From CAUPWF01 sp964369425 (GTDB lineage: Bacteria > Bacillota > Clostridia > Lachnospirales > Lachnospiraceae), in the NCBI GenBank assembly GCA_964369425.1, contig CAYJGW010000005.1:1-64000 (forward strand): a stretch of DNA of 64,000 nucleotides, read 5' to 3'. Below, in pieces: positions 1 to 8,275 of this stretch. Position 1 is the first letter of the stretch, and each line of letters opens with the position of its first letter. The notes below the pieces were generated by a model. The model was not told the origin of the DNA, made no database searches, and saw only the letters and a program-made list of their open reading frames with translations. Position numbers and translations under genes: made by a program.

Positions 1-1334
1 TCAACATGGAAGGTTCCCGGAAATTGATCTACTGCTATCGCCTTCTCTACTTTATATCCACATGCTTGTAGTACCTCTAAATCCCTTGCTAAACTTGTTG
101 GCTTACAGCTAACATATATCATTTTATTCACTCCAAAATCAATAATCTTCTTAAGTGCCTTTGGATGAATTCCATCTCTTGGTGGATCCACTACAATAAT
201 ATCTGGTACTTCATTCAAGTCATCAATTACCTTCAATACATCCCCTGCATGAAATAAGCAATTGTCTAGCTTGTTAAGCTTTGCATTTTCTCGCGCTGCA
301 ATGACTGCTTCTTCTACAATTTCAACGCCTACTATCTTCTTTGCTACTGGTGCTAAAATCTGAGCGATTGTACCCGTTCCACTATATAAATCAAATATCA
401 CTTTATCGTTGGTATCACCGACATACTCTCTTGTGGTTTCATATAGAACCTCGGCTGCATACGAATTTGTCTGGAAGAATGAAAATGGTGAAATCTTGAA
501 CTTTAATCCTAATAATTCTTCATAGAAATAGTTTCGTCCATGCAAAATAGTTGTTCCTTCATCTTTAACGACATCTGCTAAGTTATCATTAATTGTATGC
601 AGTATCCCCACTATCTCACCTGAGATTTCTAAGTTTAATAACTCCTTTTTCCACCCGTCTAAATCTATTGTCATCTGACTAGTGGTTACTATATCTATAA
701 GGATTTGTCCTGTTTTATGTCCTTCTCTTACTAATAAATGACGCAATACTCCTTCATGTCGCATCTTATGATAAAATGGAATTGCTCTATCTTTAAAAAA
801 CTCTAATGTTGTTTTCAATATTTTTCTGTAGTTATTATCAATAATTTCACACTCCGTTACATTGACAATATCATGGAAACTTCCTCGCTTATGCATTCCT
901 AGGGCTAATGGTCCATCCTTAAATTCATCGCCAAATGAAAACTCCATTTTATTACGATACCCCTTCGTAACAGGACTACCTTTTATTCCTTCAAAAATAT
1001 AGGAATCATTGATTGCTTCATCCAATAATTCTTTTACTTGATTCTTTTTCAAATTCAATTGTTCTTCATACGGAAGGTTCAGATACGTGCATCCGCCGCA
1101 GATACCAAAATGCGGACAAGTAGACTCTATCTCAACTGGAGATTTTTTCACTACTTCCAATAATCTTCCTTCTGCTCTTCCTTTTCGGATTTTATTCACC
1201 TGTAGGGATACTACTTGACCAGCTATCACATTTTTCACAATAACCTCTTTATCTTCTCCCTCGATTTCAACTCTTCCTTTATTTGGGAAATCTACTTTTA
1301 ACACTTTTCCTTCATATACGCATCTCTTCTTCAT
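1..1334 (-). CDS. rlmD: 23S rRNA (uracil-5-)-methyltransferase, RlmD/RumA family (3' end cut by window)
   Basis: SAM-dependent methyltransferase expected to form 5-methyluridine in 23S rRNA. The frame is open from an ATG at 1334 down to base 1, where the last residues read DQFPGTFHV; in the family this conserved C-terminal motif lies about 10-15 residues before the end, so only the tail is missing. Near residues 65-85 a Cys cluster CPHFGICGGC matches the [4Fe-4S] site of RumA-type enzymes, and a TRAM-like N-terminal part (KVDFPNKGRVEI) precedes it. The start ATG is followed by KKRCVYEGKV. Several paralogues (RlmCD/RlmD/TrmA-like) exist in Firmicutes, so the exact target uridine is not certain. 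A perfect inverted repeat lies just upstream and separates it from the preceding gene. Confidence 0.9.
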   Translation of the reverse strand, partial: MKKRCVYEGKVLKVDFPNKGRVEIEGEDKEVIVKNVIAGQVVSLQVNKIRKGRAEGRLLEVVKKSPVEIESTCPHFGICGGCTYLNLPYEEQLNLKKNQVKELLDEAINDSYIFEGIKGSPVTKGYRNKMEFSFGDEFKDGPLALGMHKRGSFHDIVNVTECEIIDNNYRKILKTTLEFFKDRAIPFYHKMRHEGVLRHLLVREGHKTGQILIDIVTTSQMTIDLDGWKKELLNLEISGEIVGILHTINDNLADVVKDEGTTILHGRNYFYEELLGLKFKISPFSFFQTNSYAAEVLYETTREYVGDTNDKVIFDLYSGTGTIAQILAPVAKKIVGVEIVEEAVIAARENAKLNKLDNCLFHAGDVLKVIDDLNEVPDIIVVDPPRDGIHPKALKKIIDFGVNKMIYVSCKPTSLARDLEVLQACGYKVEKAIAVDQFPGTFHV

Positions 1335-1360
1335 ATCTAAACCTCTCTATACATACTAAA

Positions 1361-1384
1361 GAGGTTGTGACACGTCACAACCTC
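1361..1384 (-). terminator. perfect inverted repeat, probable terminator
   Basis: The arms GAGGTTGTGAC and GTCACAACCTC are perfectly complementary with almost no loop. On the minus strand the repeat is followed by TTTAG. It lies between the small membrane protein gene (stop at 1432) and rlmD (start at 1334), so it probably ends transcription from the pcrA side. The T-run is short, so efficiency is uncertain. Confidence 0.55.
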
Positions 1385-1431
1385 CAATAAATCAATTTTT
1401 ATTCTTAAAACTATTCGCTTTTAGTGGATTC

Positions 1432-1680
1432 TTAAATTTCGTCATTCTCATCAAAGAAGTTCTCTTCAAAATCATCTTCAAAGTCTTCCTCGAAGTCTTC
1501 CAAATAATCTGGTGTAAAATAGTGATATACTGCATATGCAATCGCTGCCACCGCTACAACTGCTCCTAGAATTGCTAGTACCCACATTATCGTATTTTTC
1601 TTTGATTCTTCATCTTTTTTCTTTAAAATTTCTGCAACCTTTGTTGTTGCAAATAAGTCTTCCAATTTTTCTCTGCTCAT
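1432..1680 (-). CDS. small single-span membrane protein with acidic tail
   Basis: An 82-residue protein. It has a charged N-terminal segment (MSREKLEDLFATTKVAEIL, then a Lys/Glu-rich stretch), one hydrophobic helix at about residues 33-52 (MWVLAILGAVVAVAAIAYAV), and a tail of some 25 residues that is almost all Asp/Glu/Phe. An upstream extension is open, but AGGGTGG sits just before the ATG at 1680, so that start is preferred. It follows pcrA by 58 bases on the same strand and is probably co-transcribed. The N-terminal helix followed by one span and an acidic tail is seen in many clostridial hypothetical proteins. I recognise no functional domain. Confidence 0.75.
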   Translation of the reverse strand: MSREKLEDLFATTKVAEILKKKDEESKKNTIMWVLAILGAVVAVAAIAYAVYHYFTPDYLEDFEEDFEDDFEENFFDENDEI

Positions 1681-1738
1681 TTTAACCACCCTTTCTCTCT
1701 CCATCTTGGTATTATTCCCTACATATGTAAAGATTATA

Positions 1739-3991
1739 TCAAATCTTTTGCAATTTTGCAAACAAAGCAAACATTTTCTTTGTACCAACTGAATCAAAAG
1801 AAACTGTCACTTCATAATCTCTACCACCTTCTACAATTGCAGTTACTGTTCCCTTTCCAAATTTTTGATGCATAACTTCATCTCCCACATCATATCCTGG
1901 TCCGTTTCCTCCTGCCACTTTGTATTGTTTTTTCTCCTTTTGTGTACTGTAACTCACACTAAAAGGTTTTTGTTTAAATGTCGTCTTTGCTTGCTTATAT
2001 TCTAAAGATTTCGGTATTTCGATATCTTCTTTTTTGATTAACTCTCCCGAATCTACTAAGTATACTGGAATTTCCTTCACAAACCTAGACACTCTATTAT
2101 ATTGCATCTCGCCATGAATCATACGTCTTTTTGCACAACACAGCGTTAGATCTTGTTTTGCTCTTGTAATTCCTACATAACACAATCTTCTTTCTTCCTC
2201 AAGTTCATCTCTATCTCCCGAAGAAATAGTCATATAACTTGGAAACATTCCATCTTCCATTCCCACTAGGTAGACATATGGAAATTCTAACCCCTTGGCG
2301 CTATGTAACGTCATTAACACAACATAGTTACTATCCTCTTCTACATTATCAATATCCGCTACTAATGCTACTTCTTCCAAAAAGCCACTTAGTGTCGGTG
2401 GTTCCTGGACACAGGATTCTTCATAGGCAACTACCTTACTAATTAACTCGTTGATATTTTCCATCCTAGCTTCTGATTCTTCTTTGCCTTCTTCTTGTAA
2501 CATTTCAATGTATCCTGTCACCTCTAGTATTTCATTCACTAAATCTACAAGACTAAAACTTTCTAATTTTGATTTCAAATGTTCTATGATAGCCACAAAA
2601 GATTCTAACTTTGACACACCTCTCCCAATACCATCTATCATATCTACTGTTCGCAGTGCTTCATAAAAATCAACACCTCGTAAGGTTGCAGATTCTTGTA
2701 CTCTTGTCACAGAGGTTAATCCGATTCCTCTCTTTGGAACATTGATAATTCTTTTTACTGCCAAATCATCGTGACCATTATCAATGGTCTTTAAATATGC
2801 AAGAACATCCTTAATTTCTTTACGTGCGTAAAAATTAACCCCGCCTACTATTTTATATGGAATATTGGCATTCACAAGCTTTTCTTCAAATAACCTAGAT
2901 TGTGCATTTGTGCGATAAAGAATTGCTATATCATTATAATTAGCATTCTCTTCCTTTATCTTTTTTTGAATATTGCGAATTACATAATCTGCTTCATCAA
3001 ACCCTGTATCAAATTGTTGTAATGAAAGCTTTTCACCATCTCCATTTTCGGTCCATAGTCGTTTTTCTTTTCGACCGCTATTATTTGCAATCACAGCGTT
3101 TGCAGCATTTAATATATTAGATGTGGAGCGATAATTCTGCTCTAGTTTTATAACCTTAGCATCTTCAAATTCCTTTTCAAAATTAAGGATATTATATATG
3201 TTAGCCCCTCTAAATTTATAAATTGACTGGTCATCATCCCCAACTACGCATAAATTCCGATATTTCTGCGATAACAAGCTGATTAATTTGTATTGCACTG
3301 TATTAGTATCTTGATACTCATCTACCATAATATAGCGAAATCTATCCTGATACGCCTCTAAAATTTCTGGATTATTCTGGAATAACCTTACTGTTTTGAG
3401 CAGTAAATCATCAAAATCTAGTGCATTATTCTCTCTCAATTGCTTTTCGTATTCTTTATAGACTTGTGCAATTTTTTTCTTTTGAAAATCTGCCATAGCC
3501 TTAAGTTCCAATTCTTCTGGAGAAATCAGTTCATCTTTTGCTTTTGAAATCATCCCAAGTAAAGTTCTCTCTTTATAGACTTTCGTATCAATCTGCAATA
3601 ATTTACATACATCTTTTATAATGGATTTTTGATCATCTGTATCATAAATTGTAAAGCTAGTATCATACCCTAGTCTATCAATATGACGTCGTAAAATTCG
3701 CACACACATCGAGTGAAATGTACTCACCCAGATACTTTCTGATCCATACCCTACCAAATCATCGACCCTCTCTCTCATTTCCCCTGCCGCTTTATTGGTA
3801 AACGTAATTGCTAAAATATTCCATGGATTCACTTTTTGCTCATCAATTAGATAGGCGATACGGTGGGTCAGTACCCTTGTCTTTCCTGAACCTGCACCTG
3901 CAAGTATTAACAACGGTCCTTCCGTACAATATACAGCCTCTTTTTGCTCTTTATTTAAACTATCATAAATTGTCATTCTATATCTGCACAT
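1739..3991 (-). CDS. pcrA: ATP-dependent DNA helicase PcrA/UvrD
   Basis: Superfamily 1A 3'-5' DNA helicase of about 750 residues, the usual length, acting in excision repair and in clearing replication obstacles. Visible motifs: Q motif (LNKEQKEAV), Walker A (AGAGSGKT, about residues 31-38), TFTNKAA, DEYQDTN (Walker B), GDDDQSIYKFRGA, EQNYRST, TLHSAKGLEFPYV, and VGITRAK near the end. The C-terminal tail (VGDEVMHQKFGKGTV) is the PcrA-type Tudor-like domain that contacts RNA polymerase. The start is not sharp: MCRYR begins at 3991 and MTIYDSLNKEQ at 3976. The second fits family N-termini better, and neither has a close RBS; a GGAAGGAG lies some 25 bases upstream. A good promoter lies at 4066-4094. 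Confidence 0.96.
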   Translation of the reverse strand: MCRYRMTIYDSLNKEQKEAVYCTEGPLLILAGAGSGKTRVLTHRIAYLIDEQKVNPWNILAITFTNKAAGEMRERVDDLVGYGSESIWVSTFHSMCVRILRRHIDRLGYDTSFTIYDTDDQKSIIKDVCKLLQIDTKVYKERTLLGMISKAKDELISPEELELKAMADFQKKKIAQVYKEYEKQLRENNALDFDDLLLKTVRLFQNNPEILEAYQDRFRYIMVDEYQDTNTVQYKLISLLSQKYRNLCVVGDDDQSIYKFRGANIYNILNFEKEFEDAKVIKLEQNYRSTSNILNAANAVIANNSGRKEKRLWTENGDGEKLSLQQFDTGFDEADYVIRNIQKKIKEENANYNDIAILYRTNAQSRLFEEKLVNANIPYKIVGGVNFYARKEIKDVLAYLKTIDNGHDDLAVKRIINVPKRGIGLTSVTRVQESATLRGVDFYEALRTVDMIDGIGRGVSKLESFVAIIEHLKSKLESFSLVDLVNEILEVTGYIEMLQEEGKEESEARMENINELISKVVAYEESCVQEPPTLSGFLEEVALVADIDNVEEDSNYVVLMTLHSAKGLEFPYVYLVGMEDGMFPSYMTISSGDRDELEEERRLCYVGITRAKQDLTLCCAKRRMIHGEMQYNRVSRFVKEIPVYLVDSGELIKKEDIEIPKSLEYKQAKTTFKQKPFSVSYSTQKEKKQYKVAGGNGPGYDVGDEVMHQKFGKGTVTAIVEGGRDYEVTVSFDSVGTKKMFALFAKLQKI

Positions 3992-4065
3992 CCATCTAAT
4001 CTTATATGTGCATTCTCCTTCCTTAAAAACAGTTTCACAACTCTTAGTGACTATCCGTACTTGTC

Positions 4066-4094
4066 ATTATATAGCATAACTTCCTAAATGTCAC
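4066..4094 (-). promoter_or_regulatory. sigma-A-type promoter for pcrA
   Basis: On the minus strand GTGACA (4089-4094) is followed after 17 bases by TATAAT (4066-4071). It points toward pcrA, about 75 bases before the start codon. Confidence 0.6.
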
Positions 4095-4151
4095 TATCTA
4101 TATCAAAACAAATGTTCGCTTTGTGTCCTCTTGTTACTTTTCACTTACTAG

Positions 4152-4184
4152 CCCATCACTAATCAGCGAAGTGATTAGCGTGGG
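4152..4184. other. stem-loop upstream of the DUF1836 gene
   Basis: The arms CTAATCA and TGATTAG, flanked by CCCA and TGGG, can form an interrupted hairpin with loop GCGAAG. It lies just upstream of the promoter at 4204-4232. There is no T-run, so it may be an operator-like dyad rather than a terminator. The role is unknown. Confidence 0.35.
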
Positions 4185-4203
4185 ACTGAAATGTAACGTC
4201 CTC

Positions 4204-4232
4204 TTTACTTTTCATGTTAAAAACTATATAAT
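4204..4232 (+). promoter_or_regulatory. sigma-A-type promoter for the DUF1836 gene
   Basis: TTTACT (4204-4209), 17-base spacer, TATAAT (4227-4232). Only some 20 bases separate the -10 box from the ATG at 4252, which places the RBS at the very 5' end of the transcript and supports that ATG over an upstream extension of the frame. Confidence 0.6.
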
Positions 4233-4251
4233 ATACTCCGAGGTGAACGCA

Positions 4252-4875
4252 ATGAAAATAGATAACAACGAATTATTAGAAAGTATTTTAAAAAATATTC
4301 ATAACATAGATTATATTCGAACAGAAAGTATTCCTAATATTCCTCTTTATATGGATCAAGTGACTACTTTTATGGATACGCATTTATCATCTGGCAAACG
4401 CTATGAAGATGATAAGGTTCTTACTAAAACTATGATTAACAATTATGCAAAAAATAACCTACTCCCTCCGCCTGATAAAAAGAAATATAACAAAGAACAT
4501 ATTGTCACATTATCTTTTATTTATTATTTAAAAAATATTTTATCTATAAAAGATATTCAAACATTAATGGACCCATTAACGGAGAAATACTTCAACTCCA
4601 ACTCTATGGATTTGACCAAATTATATGAAGAATTACTTGAAATGGAGCGAAACAAAATTACAGATATGGAGACAGATATCAAAGCATCTTATGATATCTC
4701 TAGAGAAATGTTTTCTCATGCCCCTGAAAAAGAACAAGAGTTTCTTCAACTCTTTTCTTTCATCTGCTCATTATGCTTTGACATTTACCTAAAAAAACAG
4801 ATAGTTGAAGCATTGATTGATTCCATTGACACTTCTAATTCATATCCTCAAAAGAAGACCACGAAAAAAAAATAG
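4252..4875 (+). CDS. DUF1836 domain protein
   Basis: A 207-residue protein. The segment around residues 35-95 (LTKTMINNYAKNNLLPPPDKKKYNKEHIVTL, given here only as landmarks LTKTMINNY and LLPPP) is the DUF1836 signature, which resembles a MerR-like winged-helix fold: a helix, a turn rich in Pro and Lys, then helices with IYYLKNILSIKDIQ. The protein may therefore bind DNA or regulate genes, but this is inference from fold similarity. The frame is open upstream to 4123, yet an AGGTG RBS and a promoter point to the ATG at 4252. The C-terminus is Lys-rich. It is divergent from pcrA and ends in a bidirectional terminator shared with yerC. Confidence 0.82.
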   Translation: MKIDNNELLESILKNIHNIDYIRTESIPNIPLYMDQVTTFMDTHLSSGKRYEDDKVLTKTMINNYAKNNLLPPPDKKKYNKEHIVTLSFIYYLKNILSIKDIQTLMDPLTEKYFNSNSMDLTKLYEELLEMERNKITDMETDIKASYDISREMFSHAPEKEQEFLQLFSFICSLCFDIYLKKQIVEALIDSIDTSNSYPQKKTTKKK

Positions 4876-4914
4876 TGCTGATTAGAGACTTTACCCTCTC
4901 TAATGCAGCACTAT
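4872..4914. terminator. bidirectional terminator between DUF1836 gene and yerC
   Basis: The stem pairs ATAGTGCTG plus TTAGAGA with TCTCTAA plus CAGCACTAT. It is followed on the plus strand by a T-rich tract (TTTCTATATTCTTTT) and preceded by an A-run that serves the minus strand. It separates two convergent genes. Confidence 0.85.
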
Positions 4915-4926
4915 TTCTATATTCTT

Positions 4927-5214
4927 TTATTCTTTTATTCTTGAAAAAACCATATCATATCCATCATTGCCATAATTAAGTGAACGATTCACTCGGCTAA
5001 TCGTAGCTGTTGATGCCCCTGTCTTTTCAGCTATTTCAAGATATGTTCTATTCTCACGTAACATTTTTGCTACTTCAAAACGTTGCGACAAAGAAAGTAG
5101 TTCGTTAATTGTACAAATGTCTTCAAAAAAAGTGTAACACTCTTCTTTAGAGTCCAAACTTAAAATCGCATCAAATAGATAGTCTACAGCCTCCGTCCTT
5201 ATCGTCTTCCCCAT
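4927..5214 (-). CDS. yerC: YerC/YecD-type TrpR-like regulator
   Basis: A 95-residue protein of the TrpR/YerC/YecD family, small helical DNA-binding proteins. The helix-turn-helix is visible at about residues 55-80 (YLEIAEKTGASTATISRVNRSLNYG), and a conserved N-terminal helix LSLSQRFEVAKMLRENRTY precedes it. The ATG at 5214 has a clear RBS (GGAGAGATAAT). In many clostridia yerC is found near pcrA or ligA, as here. The target genes are not known from sequence. A promoter candidate lies at 5256-5284. Confidence 0.9.
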   Translation of the reverse strand: MGKTIRTEAVDYLFDAILSLDSKEECYTFFEDICTINELLSLSQRFEVAKMLRENRTYLEIAEKTGASTATISRVNRSLNYGNDGYDMVFSRIKE

Positions 5215-5255
5215 TATATTATCTCTCCTTCATTAACTTCACTTGCCACTTTATG

Positions 5256-5284
5256 ATTTTAGCACATTAAACTTGTAAAGTCTA
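5256..5284 (-). promoter_or_regulatory. promoter candidate for yerC
   Basis: On the minus strand TAGACT (5279-5284), 17-base spacer, TAAAAT (5256-5261), pointing at yerC and lying just before the stop of the PHP gene at 5289. Moderate match to consensus. Confidence 0.45.
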
Positions 5285-5288
5285 CATT

Positions 5289-6020
5289 TTATAAAAATTT
5301 CCTACTTTGTATATAGGATTGCAAGCATTCAAATGAGCGATTCACAATCAACTCTTTTGGAAACTTACATTCCTCAAGAACAATCTGTGCATACTGGAAA
5401 TTTCCTATATCTATATCTACATGTGCATCACTACCCAAGCTGATAGGTACTTTATATTTTTTGCATAATTCTAAATACGCTAACTGATTCTCCCTAGCAC
5501 CTTTCCTAAAAGAATTTGGTGTCAATGAAGAGTTGTTCACTTCGATTATTTTTCCATACTCTTTTGCAGCGGATACCAACGTATCGTAATCTACTGGCAA
5601 CCTCGCATCATCTGGATGACCTATTATATGTATGTATGACTTTTTCATAGTGTTCACATAAGCATCTGTATTACTCGCAATCCCTTTGGATTCCCCATAA
5701 CATTCTTCTGGAACATGCATACTAGCGATTACTATATCTAGCTGTCTACAGATTTCTTCGCTCAAATCAACCTCTCCTTGTTGGTTTAAGATATTAAGTT
5801 CAGTTCCGCATAGTATCTTTACACCTTCCATCGAAGGAGGAATAACTTTACTATTTTGAAAATAATATGTTCCTGTTGTTCCAGCCATTGCCGGTGCATG
5901 CTCAGTAAGAGAAATTGCCTCCATTCCTAAACGACTAGCTTCTCTTGCCATCTCTCTTATAGAGCTATAAGCATGTCCGCTCACAATTGTGTGTGCATGC
6001 GTATCTATTTTATACTTCAT
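5289..6020 (-). CDS. PHP-domain phosphatase, YcdX type
   Basis: A 243-residue PHP (polymerase and histidinol phosphatase) domain metalloenzyme. Metal ligands are visible: HAH near residue 8 (THAHT), TEHAP near 39-43, E in CGTELN, H in ASMHVP, H in IIGHPDD, and the C-terminal SDAHVD. The order and length match the YcdX group of trinuclear-zinc phosphatases rather than histidinol phosphatase HisK, and no histidine genes are nearby. The natural substrate is unknown. The ATG at 6020 is preceded by AGGAAGG at a suitable distance. Confidence 0.88.
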   Translation of the reverse strand: MKYKIDTHAHTIVSGHAYSSIREMAREASRLGMEAISLTEHAPAMAGTTGTYYFQNSKVIPPSMEGVKILCGTELNILNQQGEVDLSEEICRQLDIVIASMHVPEECYGESKGIASNTDAYVNTMKKSYIHIIGHPDDARLPVDYDTLVSAAKEYGKIIEVNNSSLTPNSFRKGARENQLAYLELCKKYKVPISLGSDAHVDIDIGNFQYAQIVLEECKFPKELIVNRSFECLQSYIQSRKFL

Positions 6021-6091
6021 AAATCACCTTCCTAATTTATTTATTCCCGCTCATTATATCATTGTTTTTTTCTCCATTCCAGTCCAAATTG

Positions 6092-6120
6092 TTTACAAAC
6101 TTCTTTCCCTCAACTATAAT
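6092..6120 (+). promoter_or_regulatory. promoter of the GGDEF/papain-like operon
   Basis: TTTACA (6092-6097), 17-base spacer, TATAAT (6115-6120): a strong sigma-A match. The sequence is framed by the inverted arms ACAAACT and AGTTTGT, which overlap the -35 box and the start region and could bind a regulator. Confidence 0.7.
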
Positions 6121-6155
6121 AGAGTTTGTAACACGTCGAAATGAGGGGAAAACAA

Positions 6156-7358
6156 ATGAAACAACAACTAAAACAATTATGGGATCTTACTGTCAGAAAG
6201 ACAATTGAAGAAAAAGAGTCACTTCACATGTGCCAAAAAGAGATCAACCATAAAAACAGAGAAATTTTGCAAACTATGTTATTTAGTGTAACCTTTATAC
6301 TCGGTATTAGTTTTATCTTAACTTTTATAACTGATTTTACTGTATCTGCCGGTACACCTGAATTAAAATGGGCTTATGCTGTCATCGCTTTTATTTCACT
6401 CTTCTTTTTCCTCTATATACATAGCGGAAAAGGCAATCACCTAACTGCAATGATTTATATTGTCAACACACTTGGCGTACTTTATGCATTTTTAGTAAGT
6501 GCATTTGTCTCACCTAGTCAAGTAAGTGTGACTTTTCTTTTTATATTATTTATGACTTCTACGCTTTATTTAGATTACGGATGGCGTATTCACCTATTTA
6601 TGCTAGCGATTACTGTTGCTTTTGTAACTGCCATCTCATTTTTTAAAGACCCAGTTGTCTATTATGCTGAAGCAATGAATTCCTATATCTTACTCTTATT
6701 TTTGTACTTGATTGGGACTATTGTTCGCATGGCTAGACTCGAAAACTTCGTTGCGAGAAGAACTCTGCATAAGTATGCCTATCTAGACCAATTAACTGGT
6801 GTATATAACCGCCGGAAGCTCTTTGAAGACTTTGCTAGGTTTGAGTCACAAGAAAACACGAAACAAATAACTGCACTTGCATTATTAGATATCGATCATT
6901 TCAAATGGTTTAACGACACCTACGGTCATCAAGTAGGTGATAATTGTCTAGAACAACTAGGAAATTGCTTCCGCGAGGTCGCTCGCCATCATAATATACG
7001 TTACTATCGCTATGGTGGGGAAGAATTTGCCGTTGCTTTTATCGATTCTTCTAAGGATGAGGTGCAAACTTATACTTCGAACTTAGTGAATGCAATTCGT
7101 AACCTTAAAATCCCTCATGAATCCTCACCCTATGGTATTGTAACTGTTAGTGTAGGAGTAACACATATTTTGAATGAAGGAACACCAAAATTTGAAGCTG
7201 CACTTAGTGTTTCCGATAAGGCACTATATCAAGCCAAAGAAAACGGTCGTAATGCTGCAATTTTTGCAGACTATACCCCTAATATGATCACGAAAAAAAT
7301 GTCTACTTTACGACAACGAACTACAAACTCTCCACTGAATGATTCAACTAATCAATAG
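6156..7358 (+). CDS. membrane-bound diguanylate cyclase (GGDEF)
   Basis: A 400-residue protein expected to make cyclic-di-GMP from GTP. The N-terminal half has about six hydrophobic helices (about residues 45-195, starting MLFSVTFILGISFILTF) with short loops and no extra sensor domain. The C-terminal half is a GGDEF domain: LDQLTGVYNRRKL, LLDIDHFKWFNDTYGHQVGD, then RYGGEEF, the intact active-site signature. The residues before GGEEF read RHHNIRYYRY, so the RxxD inhibitory site at the usual distance is absent and product feedback is probably lost. The ATG at 6156 follows GAGGGG; an ATG at 6141 lies inside that RBS and is rejected. The next gene starts 9 bases downstream. Confidence 0.92.
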   Translation: MKQQLKQLWDLTVRKTIEEKESLHMCQKEINHKNREILQTMLFSVTFILGISFILTFITDFTVSAGTPELKWAYAVIAFISLFFFLYIHSGKGNHLTAMIYIVNTLGVLYAFLVSAFVSPSQVSVTFLFILFMTSTLYLDYGWRIHLFMLAITVAFVTAISFFKDPVVYYAEAMNSYILLLFLYLIGTIVRMARLENFVARRTLHKYAYLDQLTGVYNRRKLFEDFARFESQENTKQITALALLDIDHFKWFNDTYGHQVGDNCLEQLGNCFREVARHHNIRYYRYGGEEFAVAFIDSSKDEVQTYTSNLVNAIRNLKIPHESSPYGIVTVSVGVTHILNEGTPKFEAALSVSDKALYQAKENGRNAAIFADYTPNMITKKMSTLRQRTTNSPLNDSTNQ

Positions 7359-7367
7359 GAGGTAACC

Positions 7368-8186
7368 ATGAAGTCAACTTACGAAGCCAAAATCTGCCCG
7401 CGTATTGCAAGTGCTAGAGGATTCTATTCATTTGGAGGTAATCAAGCCTGGTTTTCAAGAAATTCTGCCTATAAAGGAGGATGTGGTCCAGTCAGTGGAG
7501 CTAATATTTTACTTTCTCTATCTTTGAAGTATCCACAAATTAAAAGTGCGCTTTCTATTCCTATCCAAAAAGATAGGATTATTGCAGAAGAATATTTTAT
7601 AGCACTTATGGAGCAATTGTATCAGACAATGAATGTTCTAGAAGTGCCTATTTTAAATAGAATATACGATAATCTTTCTCGACAAAATAAATATTGTTCA
7701 AAATTACCAATCAATCTAGGCATTGGTGCTTGTAGATTTATAAGAGGTGTTTTGCTTTATGGGCTTAAAAATGACGTATTCTTGAAACATTATGCTATAT
7801 CAACCATGTTTTGCAGTTATGAAAAGGGATTAAGTTTTATACGTTTTGCTCTAGAGAAAGAATTTCCTATTTCTTTACTTACGACCAATAATTCCTATGA
7901 ATTTATGCTATACGACTCGGAATCCTTCGATGGTGGAAGCATGCGCAAGATGCACAGACATTTTGTAACCATTACTGGAATCTGCGATAAAGGGAATGGA
8001 ACTGCACCGGAATTAATAGTTAGTACTTGGGGAAAACCTGGTATCATTCCATTTGATGTATTGCATCAATCTTGGCATTCGCCATTGGCAGTAGGCTCTA
8101 CAATGGTCTTTTTCGCTCCTACTAACAGTAAAAAAAATACGCAATACTCTCTATTAAAGGCTTTTGCTGCACTGGTAAGCATATAA
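7368..8186 (+). CDS. papain-like (C39-like) cysteine peptidase family protein, hypothetical
   Basis: A 272-residue soluble protein without signal peptide. Near residue 38 lies GGCGPVSGANILLS, a typical papain/C39-type Cys nucleophile at the start of a helix, preceded by a Trp/Gln-containing segment (GGNQAWFSRNSAYK). Near residue 198 RHFVTITG supplies the candidate catalytic His, and STWGKPG follows, a typical third-strand position in this fold. Such proteins occur widely in Clostridia as uncharacterised peptidase C39-like proteins. The RBS AGGAGG is excellent, and the gene lies 9 bases behind the diguanylate cyclase gene, so the two are almost surely co-transcribed. A strong terminator follows. 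The substrate is unknown. Confidence 0.75.
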   Translation: MKSTYEAKICPRIASARGFYSFGGNQAWFSRNSAYKGGCGPVSGANILLSLSLKYPQIKSALSIPIQKDRIIAEEYFIALMEQLYQTMNVLEVPILNRIYDNLSRQNKYCSKLPINLGIGACRFIRGVLLYGLKNDVFLKHYAISTMFCSYEKGLSFIRFALEKEFPISLLTTNNSYEFMLYDSESFDGGSMRKMHRHFVTITGICDKGNGTAPELIVSTWGKPGIIPFDVLHQSWHSPLAVGSTMVFFAPTNSKKNTQYSLLKAFAALVSI

Positions 8187-8198
8187 CTACATACGTTT

Positions 8199-8234
8199 AA
8201 AATAAGTGTCATAATTTTTATGACACTTATTTTA
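8199..8234 (+). terminator. rho-independent terminator
   Basis: The stem AAATAAGTGTCATAA pairs with TTATGACACTTATTT around a short T loop, followed by TATCTTT. It ends the GGDEF/papain-like operon and insulates the lipoprotein gene at 8276. Confidence 0.8.
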
Positions 8235-8275
8235 TCTTTACATATACTATAACATAATCGTTTTGGAGGTATGTT

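Noticed and set aside
4123..4251. N-terminal extension of the DUF1836 reading frame
   Set aside because: An RBS and a promoter -10 box lie inside this stretch, and family homology begins at the ATG at 4252.
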